Below, piece by piece: positions 9,172 through 17,155 of a stretch of 39,653 bases of DNA. The DNA comes from Oscillatoriales cyanobacterium M59_W2019_021 (GTDB lineage: Bacteria > Cyanobacteriota > Cyanobacteriia > Cyanobacteriales > Geitlerinemataceae). The stretch is from contig DVED01000023.1 of NCBI GenBank assembly GCA_015295945.1, positions 1-39,653 on the forward strand, written 5' to 3'. The position numbers and the translations under genes were made by a program. The notes under the pieces were generated by a model, which saw only the letters and a program-made list of their open reading frames with translations, had not been told where the DNA came from and did not search any database. The number at the start of each line of letters is the position of its first letter. Position 1 is the first letter of the stretch.

Positions 9172-9602
9172 AATAAGCCTTCTAGTCTGCGACGAATATC
9201 ATCTAATTCTGAATTTGACAGTTCGGACTCGGACTCTGCCTCCCCTGCCTCCGGCGGTTCTTCTAGAGTCCAATCCGTATCGGTGAGATTAGCCTCCGGT
9301 GGCGCGAGAAATACCCGTTCTTCCGGCGATTGCGGCACGAATCCGACGGGAATCAGTTTGGACTCGTAGCCACTTCCTCGGCAAAATGCCTCGATTTCCT
9401 CCGAGTCGATTTCCTCCACGGTCGGAACGTGGAAATCCTGCGCCTCCAGCAACATGGCGTAGCGCGTCGCATCGTCTTCCGACTCGAACATCATGATGAT
9501 ATGACGCTCTTTGCCGTCTGGCGTCGCCAGCCGAATTGTGTGAATGCCCTCATTTTCCGTTCGAGCATTAAACAGGAGAACGAATACTCGCATAGCTTCC
9601 AT
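9168..9602 (-). CDS. DUF3110 family protein
   Basis: 144 residues, or 141 if translation starts at the second Met, which gives the family-like opening MRVFVLLFNARTENEGIHT. DDATRYAMLLEAQDF, a segment rich in acidic residues (PTVEEIDSEEIEAFC), and PVGFVPQSPEE resemble DUF3110 proteins of cyanobacteria and plant plastids. The C-terminal ~40 residues are Glu- and Ser-rich and end in a predicted short amphipathic helix (ELDDIRRRLEGLL). It is soluble with no signal peptide. Its stop overlaps murQ by ATGA. The family function is not established to my knowledge; the coupling with murQ may simply reflect operon packing. Confidence 0.8.
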   Translation of the reverse strand: MEAMRVFVLLFNARTENEGIHTIRLATPDGKERHIIMMFESEDDATRYAMLLEAQDFHVPTVEEIDSEEIEAFCRGSGYESKLIPVGFVPQSPEERVFLAPPEANLTDTDWTLEEPPEAGEAESESELSNSELDDIRRRLEGLL

Positions 9603-9671
9603 TCGATGACCGTTCTTTTCTATCTTAGAGGGGAAGGGGATCGTTTGGATGGGGAATGGGGAGTCGTTCTA

Positions 9672-9932
9672 TCAACCGTGGCGGTTGGCTTCTTCTTGCA
9701 GCCAGGAATCGACGGGTTGTCCGTCCAAGCGGTGCAGTTCCACTTCGATGTGAAAAACTTCCTGAGAACCGGGAGGAGCGGGATGTTGGTGGAAAACGAT
9801 CTCGTACGCATCGGGATCTTCGTTGCGCTCCCGCAGCCAATCGCGGACTTTTTGCTGGGCAAAAAAGGATTGACCTTCGGCAAACATCCGGGTTAACTGC
9901 ATTTGGAGAGTATAAGGATTGTAGCGGGGCAT
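9672..9932 (-). CDS. Small conserved-looking hypothetical protein (86 aa)
   Basis: 86 residues beginning MPRYNPYTLQMQLTRMF. It is soluble and rich in Glu, Gln and aromatic residues. QKVRDWLRERNEDPDAYEIVF suggests a helix followed by a beta strand, and FHIEVELHRLDGQPVDSWLQEE suggests a second strand-turn-helix. I do not recognise a family. The even codon structure and balanced composition look like a real cyanobacterial gene. It lies 69 bases upstream of the DUF3110 gene on the same strand and may be cotranscribed with it and murQ. Its ATG overlaps the end of a 12-bp hairpin (9931-9964), and no Shine-Dalgarno sequence is free ahead of it. Confidence 0.6.
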   Translation of the reverse strand: MPRYNPYTLQMQLTRMFAEGQSFFAQQKVRDWLRERNEDPDAYEIVFHQHPAPPGSQEVFHIEVELHRLDGQPVDSWLQEEANRHG

Positions 9933-9964
9933 AATGACGATCGAAGGGAGGTGATCGTCATTAT
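9931..9964. promoter_or_regulatory. 12-bp perfect hairpin covering the start of the 86-aa gene
   Basis: ATAATGACGATC (9931-9942) and GATCGTCATTAT (9953-9964) flank the ten-base loop GAAGGGAGGT. On the minus-strand mRNA the 3' arm ends inside the AUG, and the loop region reads GAUCACCUCCCUUC, close to the 16S rRNA 3' tail. On the plus strand the same bases form a near-perfect extended Shine-Dalgarno sequence, but only a short frame ending at TAA follows. Confidence 0.45.
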
Positions 9965-10363
9965 ATAACTGTCAGCCGTTCGCTGTCAGACATCCGCGCG
10001 TTTGATAAGCTTTTTCGAGTCTGGTGGCGTGTTGGCGGACATCGCTCCGGGCTACCGCTATCCCTCCCATTGGCAGATGAATAGAACGACAGCGCGTCCA
10101 ATACAGCTACAATTAGCGGAGATTGAGAGGGCTGTCCGAACGACATCGAACCACAATTGATGGTGTTGAAGGGTGGAAAAGTTGCGCTAGAATCGAGGAA
10201 ATCACCCAACCCGTTCGGGCTTTTGACATTTGGGATACGGCTGACTGCGGGGAAGTTGACGAGAAACCTCACAACGGATTGACCCCTCGATCTCTCGATT
10301 TCGATCTTTCCCCCTCGCGATTGATTTAAGGCTTCTTGAGTCTGGATTTATCCTTCTATTTGG
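9965..10363. other. Gene-free interval upstream of the histidine-kinase-like gene
   Basis: About 400 bases between divergent genes. It contains a duplicated CTGTCAG and short open frames on both strands without family-like composition. I see no RNA gene, terminator or clear promoter. It presumably holds promoters for both directions. Confidence 0.35.
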
Positions 10364-11872
10364 TTGAAAATCAGCGTCGTGGATTCTTTAGTTTCTAGTA
10401 TTATCGTCTCTCGAGAATTAGAATATATCATTCTTGATCGAACTTTACATATTTTAGAATCGTCGAGCAATAGCGCTCGCTTTTCTGAATTTCCGGAAGC
10501 AGTTACAATCGGTCGAGATGTTCGAGTCGGGTTTCCCGAGTTATGCGGAACGGAAGACATTATCGAGTCGATCGCTCGAGGCGATTGCCAAAATTTTAAG
10601 CTACAAAGTCTGGCTAAACATAACCCTAAAACTGCTGAAATTTGCTACGTCGATCTCTATATCGGTTATGTTCCGGCGGAAACGGTATCCGAACGACGGA
10701 TTATTTTATTGCTAGAAGATACGACCGAACAAAGCTCTATCCAGCAAAAACTATTTCAAAAAGTGAACGAATCGAGCTTGCTCGAGACGGCTTGGTCGGA
10801 ATCTCAAGCTTATCTCAACAAAATTATTAACTCCATGGCAGATGCCTTAATCGTGACCGACGGAGAAGGCATTATTAAAAAAATAAATCCAGCAGCTCGA
10901 TCGATGTTTGGATACGGAGAACGCGACCCCATTGATCGACCGATTTCTATGTTGAGTCCCGAGTTTGATCGACTGCCAAAGTCGAGTCAAACATCAAACT
11001 CATCTGTCGATTTATTTCGAGATATTGAAATTAGTTGTACCACCCAAGCTGGAAAAAATATCATTGTTTCTTTTTCCTGTTCTCAGCTAAAAACTGAGTT
11101 TTCTGATGTTCCCGATCTCGTGTATCTGGGGAAAGATATTACCAAGCGCGTTCGCTCCCAAGCTCGGCTTCTCAAATCTTTAGAAAAGGAAAAAAAATTG
11201 AATGAGTTTAAGTCGAATTTTGTTTCGGCTATTTCCTCCGAAATCCGAACGCCTTTAAATACGCTTTTGCTCGCATCGGAACTCTTAAAAGATATCCATC
11301 GAGAAGAGCGGGATGAAATTGTGAAGTCCATCGAAGTTAACGTGCGACGCCTGGCACAAATTGTCGAAGATGTTTTGACGATCGCTCAAACTGAGATGGC
11401 TACCGATTCTCCGGGTGCGGATTGCGTTGACGTTACTCGCTGTTGCCGAGAAATCGTTAATCAAATCCAACTGGGATTAGGAGATAGCCAGCGATTGAAG
11501 TTTGTGGAGACCGACCCGATCGAAGTGTCGATCGACCTCAAGATCGTCGAGTATATTCTAACTAATTTAATCGGAAATGTCATCAAGTATTCATTAAGTA
11601 ATATTGAGATTTCTGTGAAGCGAGATCGTTTTGATCGGGAACTTTTCCTTGAGGTGTTCGACCCCGATTATTACCTGCCTCGCGAAGAACGAGAAAATCT
11701 GTTGAGTGCGAACAATACTTCAAATTTATCGGGAATGGGTCTGGAATTGGCGCTCGTCCAAAAGTATGTCGAAATTCACGGGGGAAGAATCGAATTGGAA
11801 AGTCAAGTCGGAACGGGAACGGTCTTTCGGGTCGTTCTGCCCGTTTCGAGTTATACGATTGGGGATCGCTAG
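10364..11872 (+). CDS. PAS-containing histidine-kinase-like protein lacking the phospho-acceptor His
   Basis: 502 residues. Residues ~15-130 form an N-terminal PAS-like region (SRELEYIILDRTLHILE). A second PAS domain at ~150-265 contains ADALIVTDGEGIIKKINPAA and ends LGKDITKR. A DHp-type helix pair follows, then a HATPase_c domain to the end. The H-box reads FVSAISSEIRTPL: Ser292 (codon TCC) replaces the His that would be phosphorylated. The N-box is fairly intact (NLIGNVIKYS). The G1 box is DPDYYLP at ~433, without the glycines of DxGxGIP. The G2 box is GMGLELALV. So the fold is retained but autokinase activity is unlikely. Start is TTG 10364 or GTG 10379. A diguanylate cyclase gene follows on the same strand 270 bases on. 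There is no frameshift or stop, so it looks like a maintained pseudokinase rather than a decaying gene. Confidence 0.85.
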   Translation: MKISVVDSLVSSIIVSRELEYIILDRTLHILESSSNSARFSEFPEAVTIGRDVRVGFPELCGTEDIIESIARGDCQNFKLQSLAKHNPKTAEICYVDLYIGYVPAETVSERRIILLLEDTTEQSSIQQKLFQKVNESSLLETAWSESQAYLNKIINSMADALIVTDGEGIIKKINPAARSMFGYGERDPIDRPISMLSPEFDRLPKSSQTSNSSVDLFRDIEISCTTQAGKNIIVSFSCSQLKTEFSDVPDLVYLGKDITKRVRSQARLLKSLEKEKKLNEFKSNFVSAISSEIRTPLNTLLLASELLKDIHREERDEIVKSIEVNVRRLAQIVEDVLTIAQTEMATDSPGADCVDVTRCCREIVNQIQLGLGDSQRLKFVETDPIEVSIDLKIVEYILTNLIGNVIKYSLSNIEISVKRDRFDRELFLEVFDPDYYLPREERENLLSANNTSNLSGMGLELALVQKYVEIHGGRIELESQVGTGTVFRVVLPVSSYTIGDR

Positions 11873-11931
11873 ATCTATAATAGAAGTTAAGTTTTCCAGC
11901 GAAGTTTGTAAAAGTGCTAATATAGAAGTCA

Positions 11932-11964
11932 ACAGAAGGCAGAGGGCAGAGGGCAGAAGGGAGG
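11932..11964. repeat. Heptad repeat, GGCAGAG units
   Basis: Three consecutive seven-base units (GGCAGAG, GGCAGAG, GGCAGAA) and flanking partial units lie in the gap between the pseudokinase and cyclase genes. The same GGCAGAA-type unit recurs at about 13730 and 18240. Confidence 0.6.
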
Positions 11965-12143
11965 TTTTTGTCAGAAGCTCGAACTCGTCGCCAAAACTCT
12001 TCTTCCTCAAGTAAGATTCTTTTACCGTTTTTTTTGGGTCATTAAAACTGTCGCTTCACAGCCAATGGTGTGGAAACAAACGACATCGAAGATCGCCTAT
12101 TTCAAGCTTGGCAATTCTCCCGAGAACCGGGCTGTCGCTATCA

Positions 12144-13712
12144 ATGTACATTCCTTTGAAATCGCGAGTTTCGCTTCCGAGTATTAACGATGAGATCGTC
12201 GAGATCGATGCCATTCAAGAGCCGATCTTGATTTGCGATTGCCATGGAGAAATCCAAGCCCTCAACCAAGAGGCGATCGCCTTCTTTGAATATTCTCGCG
12301 AAGAAGCCATCGGACAATCGATCGATCGATTGCTCGAGAATCCACAGCTCGTGCGGACCAAAGATGACGGCTGCCCGTGGTACGATCGGCTGTCCGCGCG
12401 AGATATCCCCTGCCAAACCAAAAGCGGCAAGATCGTTTTAGTTTGGTTTTCCTGTTCGGCGATCGTGCGATCCACCGATGCGCTCCCGGTCATTCTCTGC
12501 ATCGGTCGCGATATGACCGAACGCCAGCAAGTCGAACTGCAACTGCGACAGCAGGGAGAACGAGAACGGTTGCTGCGGCGGATTACGTGGCACGTGCGCC
12601 AATCTTTAAACTTACAGGAGATTCTCACCAATACCGTCGCCGACGTGCGCGAGTTTCTCAATTGCGATCGGGTGTCGATCGCGCGTTTGGACTCGAAAAA
12701 ACGCCTGCGGGTCAGCGCGGAATCGTTAGCAACTGGCTATGGGTCTCCTCTGGGCGATCGGATCGATTTCGAGTCCCTGACGGATGTCCTCTCAACCTGC
12801 TGTCAGGAGGGCAAAATCGTCGCCATGGAAGACATCGCGTTGTCGGAGTTATCTCTCGAGGATCTCGCGCGTTTGTCGCCATTGCCAGTCAAAGCTCAAT
12901 TGGTGATTCCCATTTCCATCGGCTCTCCGACCCCAGATGGCAAAGTCCACCCCCCTCCCCGGTTAGAGAGAACCCGCGTGTGGGGATTGCTGATCGCGCA
13001 CCACTGCCAAAATCCCCGAACCTGGCAGGAATGGGAGATCGATTTGCTCGAGCAACTCACCGTCCAAGTAGCGATCGCCATTCAACAGGCCGAACTGCAC
13101 GAACAATTGCAAGCTGCCAATCGAGAACTGAAACAACTGGCGATTTCCGATGGCTTGACGCAAATTGCCAATCGCCGCCACTTCAACCAGTCCCTCCAGA
13201 AAGAGTGGAAGCGACTGACCCGAGAACAGTTGCCCCTCTCGATTATTCTCTGCGATATCGATTATTTCAAACTCTACAACGATACCTACGGTCATCTTGC
13301 CGGGGATACTTGCTTGCAGCAAGTCGCGCGGGTTTTGCGTCGCGCCACCCAGCGTCCGGCGGATTTGGCGGCGCGGTACGGCGGCGAGGAATTCGTCGTC
13401 ATGTTGCCGAATACGGATCTGGCAGGGGCGATTCGCGTGACCGAGTCGGTTCGCAGCCAAATTCGCCGTTTGGCGATCGCCCACGTCAACTCCCCGGTCA
13501 AGCCTCGAGTTACCCTCAGTTTTGGGGTGGTCAGCGCCATTCCCCATGGGGACGTATCGCCAGAATCCCTGATTCGCGCGGCAGACCTGGCGCTGTACCG
13601 CGCGAAAGCTTTGGGACGCGATCGCTACTGTGCCAACGAAGGCACGGCTCCCGATCCGGGTCTCGATCGAGGTCAGATTTCGTGCGATCGGGCATCGATT
13701 TCCGAGAGTTAG
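12144..13712 (+). CDS. PAS-GAF-GGDEF diguanylate cyclase
   Basis: 522 residues from ATG 12144; an in-frame TTG at 12108 would add twelve. Residues ~20-135 form a PAS domain (EPILICDCHGEIQALNQEA, ending CIGRDMTERQQ). A GAF domain follows at ~155-335 (VREFLNCDRVSIARLD; VWGLLIAHHCQNPRTWQ), similar to phytochrome-type GAF domains but with no obvious bilin-attachment Cys. The GGDEF domain at ~345-505 has CDIDYFKLYNDTYGHLAGD and an intact GGEEF at 413-417. RPAD at 404-407, five residues before GGEEF, is the RxxD inhibitory site. The enzyme should make cyclic di-GMP from two GTP and be product-inhibited. There is no EAL domain and no membrane segment. It follows the pseudokinase gene on the same strand and converges with the malic enzyme gene. 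Confidence 0.93.
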   Translation: MYIPLKSRVSLPSINDEIVEIDAIQEPILICDCHGEIQALNQEAIAFFEYSREEAIGQSIDRLLENPQLVRTKDDGCPWYDRLSARDIPCQTKSGKIVLVWFSCSAIVRSTDALPVILCIGRDMTERQQVELQLRQQGERERLLRRITWHVRQSLNLQEILTNTVADVREFLNCDRVSIARLDSKKRLRVSAESLATGYGSPLGDRIDFESLTDVLSTCCQEGKIVAMEDIALSELSLEDLARLSPLPVKAQLVIPISIGSPTPDGKVHPPPRLERTRVWGLLIAHHCQNPRTWQEWEIDLLEQLTVQVAIAIQQAELHEQLQAANRELKQLAISDGLTQIANRRHFNQSLQKEWKRLTREQLPLSIILCDIDYFKLYNDTYGHLAGDTCLQQVARVLRRATQRPADLAARYGGEEFVVMLPNTDLAGAIRVTESVRSQIRRLAIAHVNSPVKPRVTLSFGVVSAIPHGDVSPESLIRAADLALYRAKALGRDRYCANEGTAPDPGLDRGQISCDRASISES

Positions 13713-13786
13713 AGCAAAAGGCTGAGAGCCGAAGGCAGAAGGAAAAAGATTGAGTCCCTTTGCCTTCCCTGACCGACGACAAATCT

Positions 13787-15178
13787 CTAATCCCGCGCGA
13801 TGCCTTCTTGGCGTGCGGCGTGTTGGACGGCGGCGGAGACGGCAGTCACCACCCGTTCGTCGAATACCGAGGGGATGATGTGTTCGCGATCGAGCTTGGA
13901 AGGGTTGATTAACGAGGCGATCGCGCTGGCAGCTTCGAGATACATCGTGGTGGTGAAATGGTCGGCACGACAGTCGAGAACTCCGCGAAACATTCCTGGA
14001 AACGCCAACACGTTGTTAATTTGATTGGCATAATCGCTGCGTCCGGTTGCCATCACCGCCACGATGCCATCCACCAACTCCGGCTGAATTTCGGGAATGG
14101 GATTCGCCATCGCCATGACGATCGGATCGGATGCCATGGATTTCACCATATCCGGCGTCAAAACTCCGGGAGCGCTCACCCCGATAAACACATCCGCACC
14201 TTTGACGGCATCGGCTAATCCCCCCGATTCGCTGCTGGCAAACTCTTGTTTTTCGAGGGTCAGATCGGGACGTGCGGTGCTGAGAATCCCTTTAGAGTCG
14301 CACATCAGCAGTTGTTCGGCACCGGCTTTGCGGAGCAAGCGAGCGATCGCCACCCCTGCCGCACCCGCACCGTTGATGGCGATGCGGATATCGGATAGTG
14401 GCTTGCGAACCAGCTTCAGTGCGTTAATCAGTGCCGCTAAAGTGACGATCGCCGTGCCGTGTTGATCGTCGTGAAACACGGGAATATCGATTTCTTCGCG
14501 CAACCGCCGTTCTACCTCAAAACACCGAGGTGCGGCGATATCTTCTAAATTGACCCCGCCAAATACCGGAGCAATGCGCTTCACCGTCTCCACAATTTCA
14601 TCGACATTTTGGGTTGCCAAACAGATGGGAAAGGCATCGATTCCGGCAAATTTCTTAAACAGCATGGCTTTGCCTTCCATCACTGGCAGTGCCGCTTCCG
14701 GTCCGAGGTTTCCCAATCCCAAGACAGCACTGCCATCGGTGACGATCGCCACGGTGTTACTTTTAATGGTCAGCGTGTGGACGAGTTCCGGTTTTTCGGC
14801 GATCGCGCTGCTGATGCGTCCCACCCCCGGCGTGTATGCCATCGCCAAATCCGACTGGTGATGGAGGGGAAACTTGCTGGTTACCTCGATTTTGCCGCCG
14901 CGATGCAGGTTGAAGGTGCGATCGTAAACTTCAACCACCTTAATTTCTTCGAGATCCTTCACCGCTTGCACGATTTTCTCGGCGTGTTCCGTACTCGCTG
15001 CATCCACGGTGATATCGCGGGTGACGATCGATCTCGTGCGATCAATTAAGTCGATTTGACCTAAATTTCCCCCAACTGCGGCGATCGCTTGGGTGACGCT
15101 TGCCAGCATCCCGGCGCGATTGGGTAATTGGAAGCGGATGGTTAAGCTGAAACTGGGATTGGGGGTCAGATTTGCCAT
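13787..15178 (-). CDS. NAD-type malic enzyme with N-terminal ACT domain
   Basis: 463 residues. Residues ~10-90 form an ACT regulatory domain (IRFQLPNRAGMLASVTQAI). The catalytic part has DLAMAYTPGVG, KAMLFKKFAGIDAFPICL with the catalytic Lys, and FHDDQHGTAIVTLAAL with metal-binding Asp residues. The Rossmann site is INGAGAAGVAIARLL, followed by NVLAFPGMFRGVLDCRA. It decarboxylates malate to pyruvate and CO2 with NAD(P) reduction, linking the C4 acid pool to pyruvate. The architecture matches the cyanobacterial malic enzyme (Synechocystis slr0721 type). The ACT domain suggests allosteric control by a small ligand. It is monocistronic as seen here. Cofactor preference cannot be settled by eye. 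Confidence 0.93.
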   Translation of the reverse strand: MANLTPNPSFSLTIRFQLPNRAGMLASVTQAIAAVGGNLGQIDLIDRTRSIVTRDITVDAASTEHAEKIVQAVKDLEEIKVVEVYDRTFNLHRGGKIEVTSKFPLHHQSDLAMAYTPGVGRISSAIAEKPELVHTLTIKSNTVAIVTDGSAVLGLGNLGPEAALPVMEGKAMLFKKFAGIDAFPICLATQNVDEIVETVKRIAPVFGGVNLEDIAAPRCFEVERRLREEIDIPVFHDDQHGTAIVTLAALINALKLVRKPLSDIRIAINGAGAAGVAIARLLRKAGAEQLLMCDSKGILSTARPDLTLEKQEFASSESGGLADAVKGADVFIGVSAPGVLTPDMVKSMASDPIVMAMANPIPEIQPELVDGIVAVMATGRSDYANQINNVLAFPGMFRGVLDCRADHFTTTMYLEAASAIASLINPSKLDREHIIPSVFDERVVTAVSAAVQHAARQEGIARD

Positions 15179-15225
15179 GAGGGGAAATATCGGGAACAGT
15201 TGATGGGTGGAGATAGATAGGGAGA

Positions 15226-15256
15226 AGCCTTTGGACTGTAGATCTTAGATTTTGCC
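15226..15256. repeat. Imperfect heptad repeat, left member of an inverted pair
   Basis: Read on the minus strand it begins GGCAAAATCTAAGATCTA and matches the plus strand at 16029-16059 at 26 of 31 positions. Internally it is built from seven-base units of the ...ATC type. Confidence 0.55.
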
Positions 15257-15352
15257 TGGGAGCGATCGCCCAAATGCGTAGCCTCTACACCTAACCCCAA
15301 TCACTATACACCAGTTGTTTTTCCGCTTAACCCCCCACGTCAAGAACTCTTG

Positions 15353-15691
15353 ATGGCAAAATGTGCAGATACCCAGCCAGTAGACCATTTGAGTATAGCA
15401 AGTTTCAAGTCTAGAACTGTTACAGATCGGTCTATTATCCGAATTGACCAGATTTTATATGCTTCCTATAGAGATAGTCTAATTTTAAATCAACTCTCTA
15501 ATTTAATTGCAAATACAATCGCTCATAAAATCAGACAGACCTTAGGGTTAGATCGTTCTAATCTGGAAACAGATGTGATGCACGATGGACTAGATTACAC
15601 AATCCATAGCTTAATGCATCCCTCATTTCCTGCTGAGCAAATTAACACTATGAATATTGCAATTCCTAATTATAGGAAAGCTAATTATTAA
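15353..15691 (+). CDS. Hypothetical protein (112 aa), AT-rich
   Basis: ATG 15353 to TAA 15689-15691; a TTG immediately precedes the ATG. The product is soluble and apparently mostly helical (DQILYASYRDSLILNQLSNLIANTIAHKIRQTL), with DGLDYTIHSLMHPSF near the C-terminus. I recognise no domain. The codons are clearly richer in A and T than those of the neighbours, and the gene lies in a patch bounded by inverted repeats and lacking GCGATCGC sites. Both facts suggest recent arrival or a fast-evolving gene. It might also be a fragment of a larger gene. No operon partner is evident. Confidence 0.4.
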   Translation: MAKCADTQPVDHLSIASFKSRTVTDRSIIRIDQILYASYRDSLILNQLSNLIANTIAHKIRQTLGLDRSNLETDVMHDGLDYTIHSLMHPSFPAEQINTMNIAIPNYRKANY

Positions 15692-15725
15692 AGATCGATT
15701 TTTTTCATAAAATACCAGGTAACTC

Positions 15726-15830
15726 CTAATCTATATCTTGATAAGACTTGAAGCGTTCGGCATGAGGATCGGCATCAAGTCCGTCAAAGATGCAGGTAAC
15801 TTTCAAAATTGGATCGTCTGTTTTTATCAT
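15726..15830 (-). CDS. Doubtful 34-aa reading frame
   Basis: ATG 15830 to TAG 15726 encodes 34 hydrophilic residues (MIKTDDPILKVTCIFDGLDA at the start, ending YQDID). It lies in the AT-rich patch opposite in direction to the 112-aa gene. The acidic, sensible-looking C-terminus is the only positive sign. It could be a gene remnant, a tiny gene, or chance. Confidence 0.2.
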   Translation of the reverse strand: MIKTDDPILKVTCIFDGLDADPHAERFKSYQDID

Positions 15831-15967
15831 ATCCACTATCGGAACTAGGGCAGTAAGAAGTTATCGCTATGTCAGGATGCCACCGCAGGGAAAATAGAAG
15901 AAGTGCATCCGCATCGAGGGGCGAGAAGTATATGAGCTCGTTGGTTATCGATGCTGCTGAAAACCCT

Positions 15968-17038
15968 ATGAAATTCCTGAAATCGATCGTCAAGCAAAGC
16001 GGGCGAGGCATTTGGGCGGCAACTCCCCGGCAAAGTCTTAGATCTATAGTCCCAATGCTAAGCCCCTACAATCTTTTAATCCCCTACTCGTGGATGGCAA
16101 TCCTCGTTCCGTTCTCAGGGTTTTCCCTAGTTCTGGGCAACGCGGCGATCGCAGTGTCCCCCATGCCGTGGTCGTTGCCGCCCCTGACTGACGAACAACT
16201 CGAAGCCGTTCGCAACTGCGATCTCGAAACAGTCGCAATCGATCGCTATCCCGAGACTTTAACCGCCGACGAGTTACTCCAAGCCTATACACCCACCACA
16301 GATTGCGATTGGGCGGTTCTCGCACGTGCCTACGCCCAAAGATGGGATGGAGTATCCCTACCCGAAAGCGCCCAAAATGCCTTTGGACAAACGATCGCTC
16401 TCAATCCCGGCTTTATTTATGCTCCTTCCTTGTTTGCCAGTTATTTCGGTAAAATTCCCGTAGTCGAAGCCCCCCCCTTTACCCAACAGGAAATCGTCGC
16501 CGTCAAAATCGAATATCGCTGGTATGGCTTGGGGAATGGCGTGAGTTATCAGGTGGAAATCGATCGAGCCAATACCCAACCGATTGTTTCCGGAACCGTC
16601 AATTCGGGACTGATGTTTGGAGATCCAACTTGGGAAACTCCGACCACCGAACAACTCCATAAAAGCGATCGAACCCTTTCCGGAACCATCGACCCCGAAA
16701 TCGTTCAAGCACTCAGGTTTGCCCTCACCGATTTAGTGCCGATCGATTCTCAATTTACTCTCAATTTTTGTACGGACAACTATCCCGATTGGTTGGTTTC
16801 CATCGCCTTTGCCGATGGGACGACGCTTTCCATGGTCACAAAAGACTCGAATTTCCTCTATGCCGGAGGTCCCTGGCAAACCACGATCGACGGACAAAAC
16901 TACGTCCAATTTTCTCCTGAATTTATCCAAGCTTTAGCTAATGTCGTCAACACCCTAGAATTACCCTGGGGAGAACCCGCAGGGATGGCGTGTGGGGGTT
17001 GGCGAAACATTCTCGATGTGGCATTTCCCGATCGATAA
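15968..17038 (+). CDS. Hypothetical exported protein (about 356 aa)
   Basis: From ATG 15968 the protein has a basic N-terminal stretch (MKFLKSIVKQSGRG...), then a hydrophobic segment YNLLIPYSWMAILVPFSGFS ending in NAAIA-VSP, which looks like a signal peptide or anchor. The mature part, about 290 residues, is Pro-, Asp- and Trp-containing. It has beta-rich stretches such as VAVKIEYRWYGLGNGVSYQV and a Cys pair (FCTDNY, MACGGW). I do not recognise the family. In-frame ATGs at 15869, 15932 and 16055 are alternatives. The codons just before 16060 lie in a heptad repeat, so the true start is genuinely unclear. No neighbour gives a functional hint. Confidence 0.7.
   Translation: MKFLKSIVKQSGRGIWAATPRQSLRSIVPMLSPYNLLIPYSWMAILVPFSGFSLVLGNAAIAVSPMPWSLPPLTDEQLEAVRNCDLETVAIDRYPETLTADELLQAYTPTTDCDWAVLARAYAQRWDGVSLPESAQNAFGQTIALNPGFIYAPSLFASYFGKIPVVEAPPFTQQEIVAVKIEYRWYGLGNGVSYQVEIDRANTQPIVSGTVNSGLMFGDPTWETPTTEQLHKSDRTLSGTIDPEIVQALRFALTDLVPIDSQFTLNFCTDNYPDWLVSIAFADGTTLSMVTKDSNFLYAGGPWQTTIDGQNYVQFSPEFIQALANVVNTLELPWGEPAGMACGGWRNILDVAFPDR
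16029..16059. repeat. Imperfect heptad repeat, right member of an inverted pair
   Basis: GGCAAAGTCTTAGATCTA and the following bases match the inverse of 15226-15256 at 26 of 31 positions. The repeat lies inside the N-terminal coding part of the exported-protein gene, where it encodes residues before the hydrophobic segment. Confidence 0.55.
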
Positions 17039-17155
17039 GCTGTGGTGCATCGAACCTTTGAGGGGAAAAGTCAACGCCAAAATCGATTCGGTAGAGAGCG
17101 ACGCAGGTTGTATATTGGGAGATAAATTGTACTCCGTCGTTCTTCGTCTTCGATT

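Noticed and set aside
10123-10329. 68-codon plus-strand frame before the kinase-like gene
   Set aside because: TTG start, no family likeness, no ribosome-binding site.
10364-11872. Kinase-like gene as a decaying pseudogene
   Set aside because: No stop or frameshift over 502 codons and domain cores are retained; a maintained pseudokinase is more likely, though not proven.
12377-13753. Long 458-codon frame overlapping the diguanylate cyclase
   Set aside because: It is the +1 shadow of a clearly recognisable GGDEF gene; Arg/Ser/Pro-rich with no domain.
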